Under the pieces are notes generated by a model that worked only from the letters and a program-made list of their open reading frames with translations, had not been told where the DNA came from and searched no databases. A program made the position numbers and the translations under genes. From NCBI RefSeq assembly GCF_036898095.1, contig NC_090725.1, forward strand, positions 211,876,200-211,940,199: DNA of 64,000 nt, read 5' to 3'. This document shows, one piece after another, positions 46,950 through 59,290 of the stretch; within the stretch, counting starts at the first letter, position 1, and every line of letters starts with the position of its first letter. The DNA comes from Palaemon carinicauda. Lineage: Eukaryota > Arthropoda > Malacostraca > Decapoda > Palaemonidae.

Positions 46950-47959
46950 CTGCGTGATAGGCCACAGATATATGAGAACTTACAAAACCCTGTACCGGAT
47001 AAATAAATTTTATTATTGCCAGATTTATAGCATGAACTTTTATAAAAACATAAGTGATTATAAGACATATTCAAGAGAAGAAATAGAAAAACCATGCAAG
47101 AAAAACAAAAAGCATAAAATAAGTAGATCACAAATAAAAGTACAGTACTACTAAATCTATAATATTAAAAGATTAATGGCAAAAGCAAATTAAGAACTAC
47201 AACCCGAAGGTACTGCATATAAAAGGATACATGAGGATGTATTGTGAATAAGACAGAAATTCTCATTTCATTATTTGGATAAGAAGTGATGGAAATATTT
47301 AAAATCATGTTATGGTTACTAACCAACATACATACCTAAAATATACTTAACTGATCTAAAAAATTATGTTTTTTGAGGTAAATTTAAGAAAAATTTACCT
47401 CAACTAATAATCGTGCCTTCCCTTCCAGTTTTCCAACATACATACCTAAGGTATACTTAACTGATCTAAAAATGATGTTTGTTGAGGTAAATTAAAGAAA
47501 AATTGGGTTAGATTGAATGAAAATGTTTACACAACTTGAAGTTGAAAATTGCCAGACAATTTATTCAGTGTGGTTCCCATGGACTTTCCTGTCAGACTAG
47601 AACAAGGAATCATCAAATATAATAGAGAAATATAATCTTCCCTGACAAAAGGCTAATGTATCAAGAGTATATAAGGGAGAAAAATGGGTTTAGGCTCTCT
47701 AGAAATTTGTCCCCTCCCGTCCCATGATATATTTGTCAGCTAGCAGATTATACGTCACCAACTGGGAAACAGTACTCACTAACGAGATTAAATTCTTACC
47801 ACATTGTTAATTATCACCAGAAGCCATATATTTCTCATAATAACAGGCCCTCCTCTCATGAGTCTAGAGAAATGGAAGAGCTTTGGGGACCACACTGTAC
47901 CTGGAAAAGTAATTTTTTTCTTCTATCAAAATTCCCTTTACCTGTGTTAGGAACAGTGT
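46950..47959 (-). other. intron with a small tandem duplication
   Basis: Otherwise featureless. CCAACATACATACCTAA occurs at 47323 and 47433 (110-bp period), both followed by ATACTTAACTGATCTAAAAA. Confidence 0.6.
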
Positions 47960-48606
47960 TATCCCTAGGATAGTCGAAAAGGCAGGGAGATAACTGCCGT
48001 CACATACGAGCTTAGGAAACTCATCCTCCACGTAATGACGAGCAGCATCGGTGTTGGCAGAGGCAGACTCACCATATATGCTTTTGAGGCGGTATCTCTT
48101 TTGAAATTTATCGAATCAGCCTGTGCTGGCTGTAAAGCCTCGTCCTCGAGGAGGCGAATCACTCATGGCAGAGCTAGTACTGGCTTGAGGTTCATCAGGA
48201 TCATCTTAGGCAGCTTCTTTAGCATCCCCTTTGTCGTCGTTATCAGGCAAGGTTTGATCGTAGAGATATTTGGCCTTTGTCCTGATCATATTAGTGTCCA
48301 AACTCGCATTTCATTTTCTACAATCAGCAATCCACAAGGCTAATGCTTCCACTTTTACAATTCTCTTATTACGCGGAGTTACCACACGTTTCACTTCTTT
48401 ATTGAAGCTTATTGCAGCAGTTTTGCGGAAGTTAGCTTCATCTTTTTTAATGTAGCTCACTGTTGATTACTTCACTCCATAATGGCGTGCCACCACGGCA
48501 TAACTTCTGCCCTGTTTTAACATACCTAAAAGTGTGACCTTTTCACTGATGGTCATCATTTTCCTCTTCCTCTTGGGCTAACTAGAAGAATCTTTTGTAG
48601 GGGCAT
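47960..48606 (-). pseudogene. Tigger1-like transposase fragment, DNA-binding half
   Basis: From the ATG near 48606 on the minus strand: CHAPTKDSSS, KRKRKMMTISEKVTLLGML, RSYAVVARHYGV (helix-turn-helix), STVSYIKKDEANFRKTAAIS and RNKRIVKVEALALWIADCR (CENP-B-type second DNA-binding domain). More eroded sequence continues to about 47960. Stops interrupt it and no catalytic DDE domain follows. It is a different Tigger group from 13675-15471. It lies in the intron between the 49768 and 46949 exons. Confidence 0.7.
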
Positions 48607-49623
48607 GGCATTTAGGACGCATTGCAAGAACTTAACGAAAAGTTAATTTCAAACACAACACTAAATTACGCGAGACACAGTTGACAGCGTGAATGAGAGT
48701 GGGGAAATACAACAAGGGATGCAGTTTTGCGGAAGTTAGCTTTGTCTTTTTTAATGCAGCGCACTGTAGATTACTTCACTCTATCACGGCGTGCCACCGC
48801 GGCAAAACTTCTGCCCTGTTTTAACATATCTAAAAGTGTGGACTTTTCACTGATGGTCATCATTTTCCTCTTCCTTTTGAGCCAACTAAAGGAATCTTTT
48901 GTAGGGGCATGGCACTTAGGAGTCATTGCAAGGGCTTAACGAAAAGTTAATTTCAAACACAACCCTAAAATACGCAAGACACAGTTGACAGCGTGAATGA
49001 GAGTAGGGAAATACAACAAGGGAAGCAGTTTTGCAAAAATTAGCTTTGTCTTTTTTAATGTAGTGCACTGTCGATTACTTCACTCCATAATGGCGTGCCA
49101 CCGTGGTATAACTTCTGGCCTGTTTTAACATATCTAAAAGTGGGGCCTTTTCACTGATGGTCATCATTTTCCTCTTCCTCTTGGGCTAACTAGAGGAATT
49201 TTTTGTAGGGGCACGGCACTTTGGAGGCAATGCATGGGCTTAACGAAAAGTTAATTTCAAACACAACACTAAAATACCCGAGACCCAGTTGACAGCATTA
49301 ACGAGAGTGGGGAAATACAACAAGGGAAGCAGTTTTTCGGAAATTACCTTTGTCTCTTTTAATGTAGCGCAGTGTCGATTACTTCACTACATAATGGAGG
49401 TGCCACAGCGGCATAACTTCTGCCCGGTTTTAACATACATAAAAGTGTGAATTTTTTTACTGACAATCATCATCTTCCTCTTCCTCTTGGGCTCACAAGA
49501 GGAATCTTTTGTAGGGGCACAGTGCTTAGGAGGCATTGCAAGGGCTTAACAAAAAGTTAATTTCAAACACAACACTAAGATACGCGAGGCACAGTTGACA
49601 GCGTGAGAGTGGGGAAATACAAG
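48417..49623 (-). repeat. four tandem copies of a Tigger 5' end, 304-bp period
   Basis: Units start at GCAGTTTT: 48417, 48721, 49025 and 49329. The first three intervals are each 304 bp and the last unit is slightly shorter. Each unit spans the transposase 5' untranslated region and the coding start through the helix-turn-helix words. The units differ by substitutions, and unit 1 continues into the longer transposase fragment. Confidence 0.9.
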
Positions 49624-49767
49624 GTAAGAAGCTGGGAGAGGATGCAATGATGCTCAATATACTTGTGAATCACAATGGTCAACTTACTTACATAAAACCA
49701 AGCAAAGGAACAGCCAAAACTTACATCATGTGAGCGAAAGCAACAAGCATAATAAGTTAACACTCAC

Positions 49768-49970
49768 TCCTCAAGAAGGGAAATCCATGGTGATAAAGCT
49801 TGAAGTCTATTATGACATATTTGCTGAGGGCCTTGGTTGATGATACCTCATGTCCCCAACACTTTCCCTTTAATGCGTCAGAATTGAGCTGAGAACACTG
49901 CAAGCATACTGGTTCAACTGCTTGGATTTGTTTAAGAAAGTGCCCAATGCCAAGATCAACCCATAAACCT
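49768..49970 (-). CDS. exon of a host gene: upstream part of fibronectin-III region
   Basis: A 203-bp exon on the minus strand with strong splice sites: acceptor TTTTCTTGTTCTCCAG ending at 49971 and donor GTGAGT at 49762-49767. It encodes GLWVDLGIGHFLKQIQAVEP, VCLQCSQLNSDALKGKCWGH and EVSSTKALSKYVIIDFKLYH, then HGFPFLRS. The donor phase (1) joins in frame to the 46740-46949 exon, giving Ser then YQVWVQAL. The acceptor is phase 2, so at least one more upstream exon is needed. The three cysteines suggest an extracellular fold. No exact family match is claimed. Confidence 0.6.
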
Positions 49971-50029
49971 CTGGAGAACAAGAAAAGGCATATTTGCAAA
50001 GAAAGCTAGGGAGTATGCAATTTTTCTCA

Positions 50030-50050
50030 CATCATCATCATCATCATCAC
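50030..50050. repeat. (CAT)n run
   Basis: Short (ATC)n microsatellite next to the (TTA)n tract. Confidence 0.7.
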
Positions 50051-50053
50051 CAT

Positions 50054-50057
<4 letters not shown>

Positions 50058-50148
<91 letters not shown>

Positions 50149-50780
50149 GCTCAGCCACAGCCCTAGTTGGAAAAGCAGAATGCCATAAGCCTAGGGACTT
50201 CAACTGGGAAAATAGCCCAGTGCGGAAAGGAAACGAGAAAAAATAACATATTTTAAGAACAGTAACATTAAAATAAATATCTCCTATATAAACTATAAAA
50301 ACTTTAACAAAACCAGCAGAAGAGAAATAAGATAGAATAGTGTGTCCAAGTGTACCCTCAAGCAAGAGAACTCTAACCCAAGACAGTGGAAGACCATGGT
50401 ACAGAGGCTATGGGGCTACCCAAGACTAGAGAACAATGGTTTGATTTTGGAGTGTCCTTCTAGAAGAGCTGCTTACCATAGCTGAAGAATCTCTTCTATC
50501 CTTACCAAGAGGAAAGTAGCCATTGAACAATTACAGTGCAGTAACCCATTGGGTGAAGAAGAATTGTTTGGTATTGTCAGGTGTAGGAGAATATGTAAAG
50601 AATAGGCCAGACTATTCGGTGTGTGTGTGTAGGCAAGAGGAAAATGAACTATAGCCAAGAGAGAAGGATCCAATTTAGTACTGTGTGGCCAGTCAAAGGA
50701 CCCCATAACTCTCTAGCAGTAGTATCTCAAAGGTTGGCTAGTGCCCTGCCAAACCTACTACCTACATATGTTACTAGGAT
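50058..50780 (-). repeat. (TTA)n-tailed interspersed repeat, copy 2
   Basis: (TTA)n at 50058-50146, then CAGCCCTAGTTGGAAAAGCAG, CCATAAGCCTAGGG and AAATAGCCCAGTG. An uninterrupted middle follows (ACTATAAAAACTT, AAGCAAGAGAACTCTAACCC, ACCATGGTACAGAGGCTATGG), and a distal part to about 50780 (GGACCCCATAACTCTCTAGC). It is the longest copy here and shows where copy 1 was interrupted. Confidence 0.75.
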
Positions 50781-52506
50781 GGAGTCTAGAGGATTGACCA
50801 TCTCTATGCGGGATGCTGTAAGACAACAAATAGCTACTGCAGAAAGGGGCTTATTGGTCTGACTGTTCTGAAGCAGGCTACTTTCTGATAACAGTTCTCT
50901 AAAAATAGGTTGCAAGGTACACACTGGACAAAGGTTATGTCAAAAAGACCATAAAACTAATTATAGAGAGGATCTCATCTATAAAGGGACTTTTCCTTCT
51001 TGGTCAGAAAGAGAAAGCCAGAAGTCTGTGTCAGGAGACTACTTGGAGAGTGAGGAATTCTTACTCTGTGTTATGCAGCCAGTTTGCTGACGTTTGCTCC
51101 AAAAGGATAAGGCATTTAAAAAAACTGTCTTCGGTAAGGATATTTTATGGGTAATAGTACTATCATCTAGTCTAGACAAAATATCAAGCACTATGTTAAT
51201 TGGCCAGAAGTTAATTGGCCAGAAAATAGTAAGAGTTGGTAAAGAAGGCTTTCAAAGCAAAAAACAAAGTAATTTAAAATAAAAGATATATTGCAGTTTA
51301 AATTACCTCCAAAAGCCAAGAGTTAAGTCAGATGTTATTTGTATGGCAAAATTGTTGAGGGCTTAAGCTTTCTATCGTCAAGAGGTGAACCAGGGTTATC
51401 CAGCATGGGTGAATTAAATTGAATATAAAATTTAGGCCTTAAGTCAAGCTCTGGGGCATCAAGGGCCATTTAATGCTATATAATGCAAATTAATCAATCA
51501 TACCTATACACTCACAAGATTTGGCTATCATTTTAACTTATAAAACCAATCACAAAACTTTCATACAATAACAAAATAAGAAGGGATTAAAAGGATTAAA
51601 AACGAATTAAAAAATAATTAAAGCTCGTGATAAAAACCAATACATTACAAAAAAATTTTCAAGTTCAGGGTATTACAATTTGCCCCCAGTATATCTCTTC
51701 AAGGTTTGTCCTGGAGTAAACTGTCCCAACCTGATCTAGGCTTGGCTATGTAATTTTGTGTGTAAAACTTATTGAACACTAACATTTATAATATAAAAAT
51801 AAGATAGCATAATATATAATTCAAAACTAGTAAGGGCACTAATATTAGAGAGCTGGGATTGGCTAATGGCTGCCAAACACACCCAGAATCATCGCTAGCC
51901 AAACAAAGACAAAGCATTACAATTTCCTTGTATCTTTAAAAAATAAGCATATTCTAATAGAATGTACTGTACTAAACGATAGAGGCAAAACCAGTTGAAA
52001 AAATATAAAGATAAAACTGTAAATGAGTAGAGTTCAATTATAAACTACTTTTCTATTTGGTAACCAGAAGTTAGAGGGCTTCCGGTAGTATATAAAACGC
52101 CAAGCTAGAGTTATTGTCTTTGCAATTGACAGTGTTTCTCAGTGGGTGAGGTACAGTCTGCTACCACACAAATATAGCATTAAATATAATAATTCCTCAG
52201 AAGCCAGCTGCGTCACCATTTTCTAAAAAAAGTAAATATTCCTTCATTTTATGATGTATCTTAAAAGAATCTGACCTCATTTTCTTGAGGAAATGTTGTT
52301 TTAACCCCTTTTCCCTCCCTACAAGCTTGGGGAAACCCAGTTGGGAACTGGGGATTTTGGATTGGAAAATACCAGGACTAGTGCTTTGTAGAGATAATGA
52401 TCATCAGAAATGCAAGACAAAATACAAAATAACTAGTTAGAAAAATATATAATTTATGTAAATGGCATGAAATTGAAGTATCATACAGTAATCATCTATG
52501 ATTTGC
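50781..52506 (-). other. non-coding, AT-rich
   Basis: No gene, RNA or clear element recognised. Probably intronic or intergenic to the minus-strand gene. Confidence 0.45.
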
Positions 52507-52533
52507 TTCACGTCCTTCTAATGTTTTTTGGTC

Positions 52534-52800
52534 TGCCGTGGCTCACTGCATTCATAAAATCAACAGTACATCCCTGTTCCTATGTTCTGGCAAGTGGTAA
52601 ATGATGAGCTATGCACGCAAGCACCGTGGGTCATTATTTTGCGGACATTCTTTAAAACTTCCAATGGTTTTTGCTCCGCTGTGACTCTCTGTGCTCGCAA
52701 AATTAACATTACATCACTTCTCCTATATTCTGGCAAGCAGTACATGATTTGCTACACACGCAAGCCTCGTGGGTCATTATTTCGGGGACAATTTTACTCT
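52534..52800. repeat. tandem duplication, about 143-bp period
   Basis: Two diverged units share GTGGGTCATTATTT (52626 and 52769), TTCTGGCAAG and ACGCAAGC words. Confidence 0.7.
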
Positions 52801-52868
52801 CACATAAGCATCAATAGCTATATATTGAATGGAGAGCGTTTTCAACACTGAAGTAAATGAAATTACAC

Positions 52869-53032
52869 TTAATCACTGTTCTTGTTGTAGTCGATCCTAC
52901 AAACAGCTCCACAACACATTTGTTTAAGAATTGAATTATGTCTTTGAGCATATTCAACCACTAGTTCAATACCATCTCTAGACAAATAATTATAAAATTC
53001 GACGTAACCAACATTGCACTGCAAACAATCCG
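52869..53032 (-). CDS. possible terminal exon or protein fragment, unknown
   Basis: On the minus strand GATTGTTTGCAG precedes an open frame that encodes CNVGYVEFYNYLSRDGIELV, VEYAQRHNSILKQMCCGAVC and RIDYNKNSD, then TAA. The composition looks coding rather than random, and the 3' splice site is good. I do not recognise the family. It does not fit the splice phases of the neighbouring exons, so it may be an unrelated fragment. Confidence 0.3.
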
Positions 53033-53051
53033 TAGGAATTAGGTCTGTCAA

Positions 53052-54660
53052 TATATTTATGGTTAAGCCCCACCCTTATTCCCTTACCATAATCTTTTTA
53101 TTCTTTCTTTAGGCGTGGGCTTGATAAAAGCATATTGTCACTTTACATTAAAATTGATTTCTGTCTAATACACAACACATCTCGTTTGAGTATACTGTAA
53201 GCATATCTAACCCATCAAAAAAATGAGGAAAAAATACACAATTATAATAAAATCCAGCACATGCATATATGACCTAACTACAACTTATGCTTATTTTTTC
53301 TAAATCTAAGCATGCAAGATTCCAAATACTTGCTTCTCAAACACAAGATTACATCCAAACCTTTCTCTTTATTCGCATTAAAATCAATGACTTGGCAAGC
53401 ACCATCCATATTAGATTCTGAATCTCAAGTTAGTTATGATGTCCATAGCCATCTACCATACTAAATTTAGATATCAGTGCTATTTAACTATGAAGCTCAA
53501 TCATACATTAACTTGAGGCTTGACACTGAACATAATGGTAACTTCAGGACTACTAATTTTTTTGCATCAACTATTAAAAAGATTAAGACCTGAATATATA
53601 CTATAATTTCTTTGGCCTCAATTCCTGTTCTTTATCTTGATGTAAAGTACCCACTTCTGAAAATAATAGTGCAGTACTCTGTTCTATCATACTACTTAAG
53701 GACACAATTAACTATTAATGGTAAATTTCAGCAATACATATGAATGGGGGTTGCAATGTTAACATGACATTTTTTTACCTTTTTTGGCAAAGAAAGCTTC
53801 TGAGCAGCCTTCTTGTGAATATTTTGCAATATGATTCTTAAGTGTACTTACAAAACATGCCATTAATGTATTCTACTGATGCATATGAAATGAAGTAATC
53901 TATGCAAATACATGTGTACTGCATAAACATTGTAAACAGAAATATTTGAATAAATATTCAGATGTGTGGTTGGGTAGTTTGTAAATTGATTTAAATAAAT
54001 AATATACCTAAGTAATTGTGGAAATACATACATACATATTTTGGGTTGTTACTCAAATGATTGGGTTAAGTATAATTGCTAAATGTTAGGTTATTCTTTA
54101 ATATTCACTATATACAGAGATGTTTTGTGAGCTTCATTTCACTCCCGAGTGTTTGTAATTAGTGTACAGTATTCAGAGTATTATGTCTAACAGATGAACT
54201 GTCAGAACATGGCTGGTAATCAGCCTTCAAATGGGCATCTAGTTATTGTAATTGTTGGGGGTTCCTTTAAAGATCTAAATAAAACTGGGAAATTATTTCC
54301 AAGTCTTAGGAATCTCAGTATGTTATTTTTTGCATAGACCTTGGAATAGAAGGATCATCTGAAAGGACTTTACAAGATCTTAGAACCTACCGGAGAAAAA
54401 ATGTGGAAAAGTGAAAATTTTCTTTACTAGGACATTGATAAAGAGGATTTGACATACCAAGTGAGGAAAATTTAAAATTCAGTGAAACAATTAACGGATT
54501 TTGCCTTAAGGAAACTCTGAAGAAGTTTTTCATCATTTCAGAGAAAAAAAATGGTTAAACGAAGTCTATTTTCAAATGAACAGAAGAAAGTAAAATTTTG
54601 CATTGTTTAATGAAAGAGGTTACAGAAAAAAGTGAAGACGGATTACCATAAATGAAAAGC
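53052..54660. other. non-coding, AT-rich
   Basis: No supported feature seen. Confidence 0.45.
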
Positions 54661-54669
54661 TTCCGGAAT

Positions 54670-56050
54670 TAAACCATAACTGATAAAAAAGTCATCCTGC
54701 TGTTTGGAGAAATATTGAACTTGTTTATTACAAGTCTTGTAACAGGGCATCTATCTTCCACACTAGGGGAGCTGAAAGAGGTGAACAAAAACGCCTCCAA
54801 GTTTTTGTTCTGAGACATACTGATGGATGTAAAGACAATTTGTTTGGAAGAGCTTGACTTTTTCAACTTAACAGATAAATTAGGATCTTTGATTTTCGTT
54901 GAATAAAGTGAGGAAGAACTCTTATTCCTCTTGAATTTGTCTAGGAATAAACTGAGAGAGAAGTCTTATACCTCTCAACTTTTTCTATGTTAACAGCACT
55001 TCCACTATCCGGTAAAGGTATTGTGATTTTATCCCCATTTAGTTTTGGTTGTAGGCCAATGTCATCATACTGTCACAAAGCTGTGGTTCCTGGTCATGAA
55101 GAGTCTTGAACATTACTAGCAGCTCTCATCAATTGATATGGAGAGATGACTCTTGTGAGGTCCACTTCCCTGATGTAGATGATCTAGAATTGATCTCCAT
55201 CCTTCTATGAAGGATTTGTAAACAGGACAAAAAGTCTGCGATTTTAATCTCCAAAGAAAACCCTCCCTAAGATACCCACCTGCAATTGTTCCCCAAAATT
55301 GGCAGCTGAAGGAAGTTTTTCTTCATTGATACTGAGATTGTGTCTAGATTGGCTATTCATTTCCAATGTATATCGAGAAGGAATGGGAAAACTCATCTTT
55401 AACTAATTTCTCTAAGGAAGTCATGGACCCTAACAGCATCATCCACATCCAAATCTACACATGTTCAACATCGTGAACTTTTGCAACAAAACAATATGAC
55501 CATTCCAAAATATTGAATCTTCCAAGTCAGAACCAGAAAAGAATTTTCCAAATGAAACAAGATCCTCTACCAAAACAGTAACCACGTTCGGCGAAAAAGG
55601 CATTATTTCAAATTGAGATGAATAGGAATGTGGAAATATGTATCTGAAAGGTCTATTGAAAGCATCCAATCTTTCTGTAAATAGTCTTTCCAATGAAAAA
55701 TTTGTAAGAGTTGTATAAAACTAGTCTTCTGCCCCCTGAAGCTTTGTGTTATAAAAGCTCGGAGAAGAGTTTAAGACCTGTTCTATCACATTTTTTCTTA
55801 GAAGATTAACAATTCCTAGTTTCAAAATCGGAGTATTTGCTGTATTTGCTAAATAACTCTAATATGGAACTGGCTCATTGGATGAGCAAGGCTTGGGGGT
55901 TAGAAGGATCCAATAATCTGATTTGACTGCAGCTAGCACACAAGGATTGGGACAAAGGCTTTCTCAAATGTTGTAGAAATTGGGAAGTCTTTCTCCCACT
56001 GGCATTGGGACGGAATGACCATCAGGACATTTTTTTTATAAGATCTTTGA
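54670..56050 (-). pseudogene. eroded DIRS-like reverse transcriptase remnant
   Basis: Frame 55439-55693 reads ERLDAFNRPFRYIFPHSY, SSQFEIMPFSPNVVTVLVED and FSGSDLEDSIFW. These resemble the D-A-Y-x-H-I-P, F-Q-F-x-x-M-P-F-G and YLDDW blocks of DIRS reverse transcriptase. Downstream broken frames contain LGSMTSLSEFV and YIREVDLTRVISPY-like thumb words. All catalytic positions are altered. It is the same broad lineage as 42630-44100 but lies beyond two host exons, so it is a separate insertion. Confidence 0.4.
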
Positions 56051-56164
56051 ATCATGTTGTTAACTATTCTGAAATGTCTACTAGAATTGAATCCTAATGC
56101 TCTACCACTGTTACAAAACTAATTCCTTGGCAACAATTCTAAGGAGGTTCAAAACCTCAAAGCA

Positions 56165-56225
56165 CAGGTTCCTAAACTGTGGTATGCATACCACTAGCGG
56201 TACACCAGGGCCTTACTAGTGGTAC
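56165..56225 (+). repeat. hAT-like terminal sequence
   Basis: CAGGTTCCTAAACTGTGGTA followed by CCACTAGCGGTAC resembles the CAG-x-GGTTCCCAAACTG ends of Charlie-type hAT elements. No partner end was found. Confidence 0.35.
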
Positions 56226-56879
56226 AGGAGAACTTTTGTGGACAGCGAACAAGACTACGGAATGTTCGACCTACTGAGTACCCTTGAAACCAAGACCAAT
56301 AATGAATTTTTTTAACAAATTGTCCATTGCCTCTCATTGCTCAAGACTGAATTAAAGTGTTTACTTCCCAGTCATATGTGGAGCCTACATCACCAATCAA
56401 TTCTCCAGTGATCTAGTAGATCTGCCTGTTGGGACCAGGGAACAAGAGGTGCTCATGGATATCCAATCTGATGAAGCAACAGAGGTGAAGGACAAGGAAT
56501 CCTGTCCTATAAGCTTCTGGGTGAGCATGATCTCCTCACACCCGGCACTAGCTCATCAGGGTGTTCCCCAGCTACTGATTTTCCCTCTATGTGGAAGTTT
56601 GAGTAGGGATTCTTAGTCATGCTGAACATAAAGCCTAAGAGCAGAAACAGTCTTATTGAGACTACGCACGATTTTTTATGTTCTCTAAGTAATGCCACAT
56701 ATTGACCAGTTGGTGGAGAAGAAGCAGTTGCATTCCTCACATTAAAAGATAATGAATGTTTTATGTTCTTTCTAATTGGTTCATATACATGTTCTGGTTA
56801 TGAATAAATTCATATTTAAATGAAATGTTTTTTTTTTTCTTTTTAAACCAGGTGGTATGTTGCAATGGTACTGGACCTT

Positions 56880-57071
56880 TAAGATTGTATTTTTCTAAAA
56901 CCATGTGTTACACAATATTGTTACTCTTCTTGAAATATCTTATTTTGATTGTTCATTACTTCTCTTGCTGTTTATCTATTTCCTTAGTTCCTCACTGGGC
57001 TATTTTTCCCTGTTGGAGTCCTTGGGCTTATAGTATCCTGCTTTTCTAACTAGGGTTGTAGCTTAGCTTGC

Positions 57072-57124
<53 letters not shown>

Positions 57125-57125
57125 G
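56880..57125 (+). repeat. (TTA)n-tailed interspersed repeat, copy 3, inverted
   Basis: CACTGGGCTATTTTTCCCTG, TTGGAGTCCTTGGGC and AACTAGGGTTGTAGCTTAGC are followed by (AAT)n at 57076-57123. It is the reverse complement of copies 1 and 2, with the triplet tract at its 3' end. Confidence 0.78.
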
Positions 57126-57549
57126 CAGCATCCAAACTTATCATAAGTAGCTTATTTCCGTATTTTTATACAAAATTACGTAAGGTTACTTTTGGAGTGT
57201 TTAACTGTGTTTTCTTCATCTCTAACTAACTGTTCAGATGGATAAACTGAGGCATTACTTACTGGTTTTCCCATTTGCTTATGTTTTTGCACAAGAGGTG
57301 CTGCATATCAGTTTTTAAATGGACTCATTTCAGCAGTCATATTACTAAATTCTACATTTACCCTGTAAGAGTTAACTCGAGATGAACTAATTAATGGCTG
57401 AGCTTGCAAGCAAATGATACGCAATGCCATCTGAATCATGAAGCAACCGTTCAGCTTTAGCTGAAACTTTATACATTTACTTCTAAGTTAATCGTATGAT
57501 ATTGTATGATATGCCACACTATCCACAAATAAAATAAGAAAGCACATAC

Positions 57550-57668
57550 GTTAGCGAGAGGAGTGATATTAGGAGCCATACTACCCACTCGAACTTCTGC
57601 CTCGCAATCTAGTTGTTTTATAGGGTGACTAGGCTTGCAGGAAAATGAAAATTTCACAGCAGTAATGT
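57550..57668 (-). CDS. candidate upstream exon of the minus-strand host gene
   Basis: A 119-bp candidate exon on the minus strand: acceptor TTCTTTATTTACATAG (ending 57669), donor GTATGT (57544-57549). It encodes ITAVKFSFSCKPSHPIKQ, LDCEAEVRVGSMAPNI, then TPLAN. It is phase 1 at the start and phase 0 at the end. Exon 49768-49970 needs phase 2, so if both belong to one gene another exon lies between. An alternative acceptor (CTGCAAG) exists 35 bp further in. Confidence 0.45.
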
Positions 57669-58090
57669 CTATGTAAATAAAGAATTCGAAACTGTATGAG
57701 AGGATCTCAAATCTGTAATATGCTGTGCACCATCTTAACCCTTACTGAATGGAACAATATTACCACTAGATCCAACTTGAGAAATCAGGTTAGGGTTAGC
57801 AATGTATGATCAAAATTACCGCATTCAAGAAAAGACTCGCTCATCTTTTGAGATTTCCCAAAAGAAGCTATAGAGTCAAGAGTTTTTGAAGTTCATCTCT
57901 ATCAAATCTTGATCTATCAAGTGTTTTATTAGAGTTCTGTGCTAAATTGTCATTACCTTCATCATCCCCACTATAATCAACTAGCATGGTCCTCACTGGA
58001 TTTCCAGTTTCCCTTTGCACTGGGTATTTTTGATTTGGTAGACAACCATTAAAACATACTTTCCAATGAGAGAAGCAATGAAGCCTTCAC

Positions 58091-58201
58091 ATTGCTCATA
58101 ATGGTTATACAAATCACAATACTACACAAGACACGAGATACATAGAGAATATACAAATATGCATATGTATGTATATACACATACACACACATACACACAT
58201 A

Positions 58202-58293
<92 letters not shown>

Positions 58294-58417
58294 TGTGTGC
58301 ACCCAGTTTATTCACACTGCTCATAATGGTTATACAAATCACAATACTGCACAAGACATGAGATACATAGAGAATATACAAATGCGCATATGTATGTATA
58401 TACACATACACACACAT

Positions 58418-58452
<35 letters not shown>

Positions 58453-58470
58453 GAAGTGTGTGCATCCAGT
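58091..58470. repeat. duplicated unit with (CA)n(TA)n, 225-bp period
   Basis: TCATAATGGTTATACAAATC occurs at 58096 and 58321. Each is followed by AGATACATAGAGAATATACA and a (CA)n(TA)n microsatellite. The second unit has a shorter microsatellite. Confidence 0.85.
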
Positions 58471-59011
58471 GTGTGAACCCAGTATATTCCTCATATTATA
58501 CTCTCTTTTGGTAGTGCGTTGTTCGGCTGATAAAATTCTGGGTTTAATTCTAGTCATTATCCTAATAAATGCAGCTATGGAATGACATTAGATAATGTCT
58601 AACATAATTGGTTTTCAAATTATTTAAATTTCTGATTATTGTGATTATTTTACCTTTCCCAACTAATAAGTGTGATAGTGAGCTATGAACACACAGATAC
58701 CACTTATGAAAATAATGTTCTATTTATATAATATATAATTTTATACTTAGTTGGGAGTCATGTAATATCCCATTTCTTTCCACTTAAATTGACATATTAG
58801 AGTTAATGGAGGTTTGTCTTTATTGGATTCAATAGAATGACTTAGGGTGAGTGGTTCAGGTGATTATAAGACATGGTTTCTGTCTTGCAGTATGAGCATG
58901 ATACCAGGCTGGTAGATCAGTGGAGGGGAGGGATATAAATGCATAAAATTTTTTTTAAGGTCAAGTTACACTTTGTAGATATTAGCTACTGTACATAATT
59001 AAATGATAGTA

Positions 59012-59290
59012 TCCATAGCTGAAAGTAATAGGATTTTAGTAATAGAAATTATATTGATAATATCTCTTAATTGTATACAATACCTAATATCTACAAGGCG
59101 TGAACATCTATAACAGTATGAATCTACATAGTATCATATGAAACCACATAGTCTCCATAGCTGAAAGTAATAGAATTTTAGCAATACTGCATAAATTATA
59201 TTGATACTAGTCTCCATAGCTGAAAGTAATAGAATTTTAGCAACACTGTATAAATTACATCGATACTATGTGGATTCATATAATACTATG
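59012..59290. repeat. three copies of a short repeat
   Basis: TCCATAGCTGAAAGTAATAG occurs at 59012, 59153 and 59213. The last two are 60 bp apart and share TTTTAGCAA and ATAAATTA words. TACTATGTGGATT is also repeated downstream. Confidence 0.75.
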
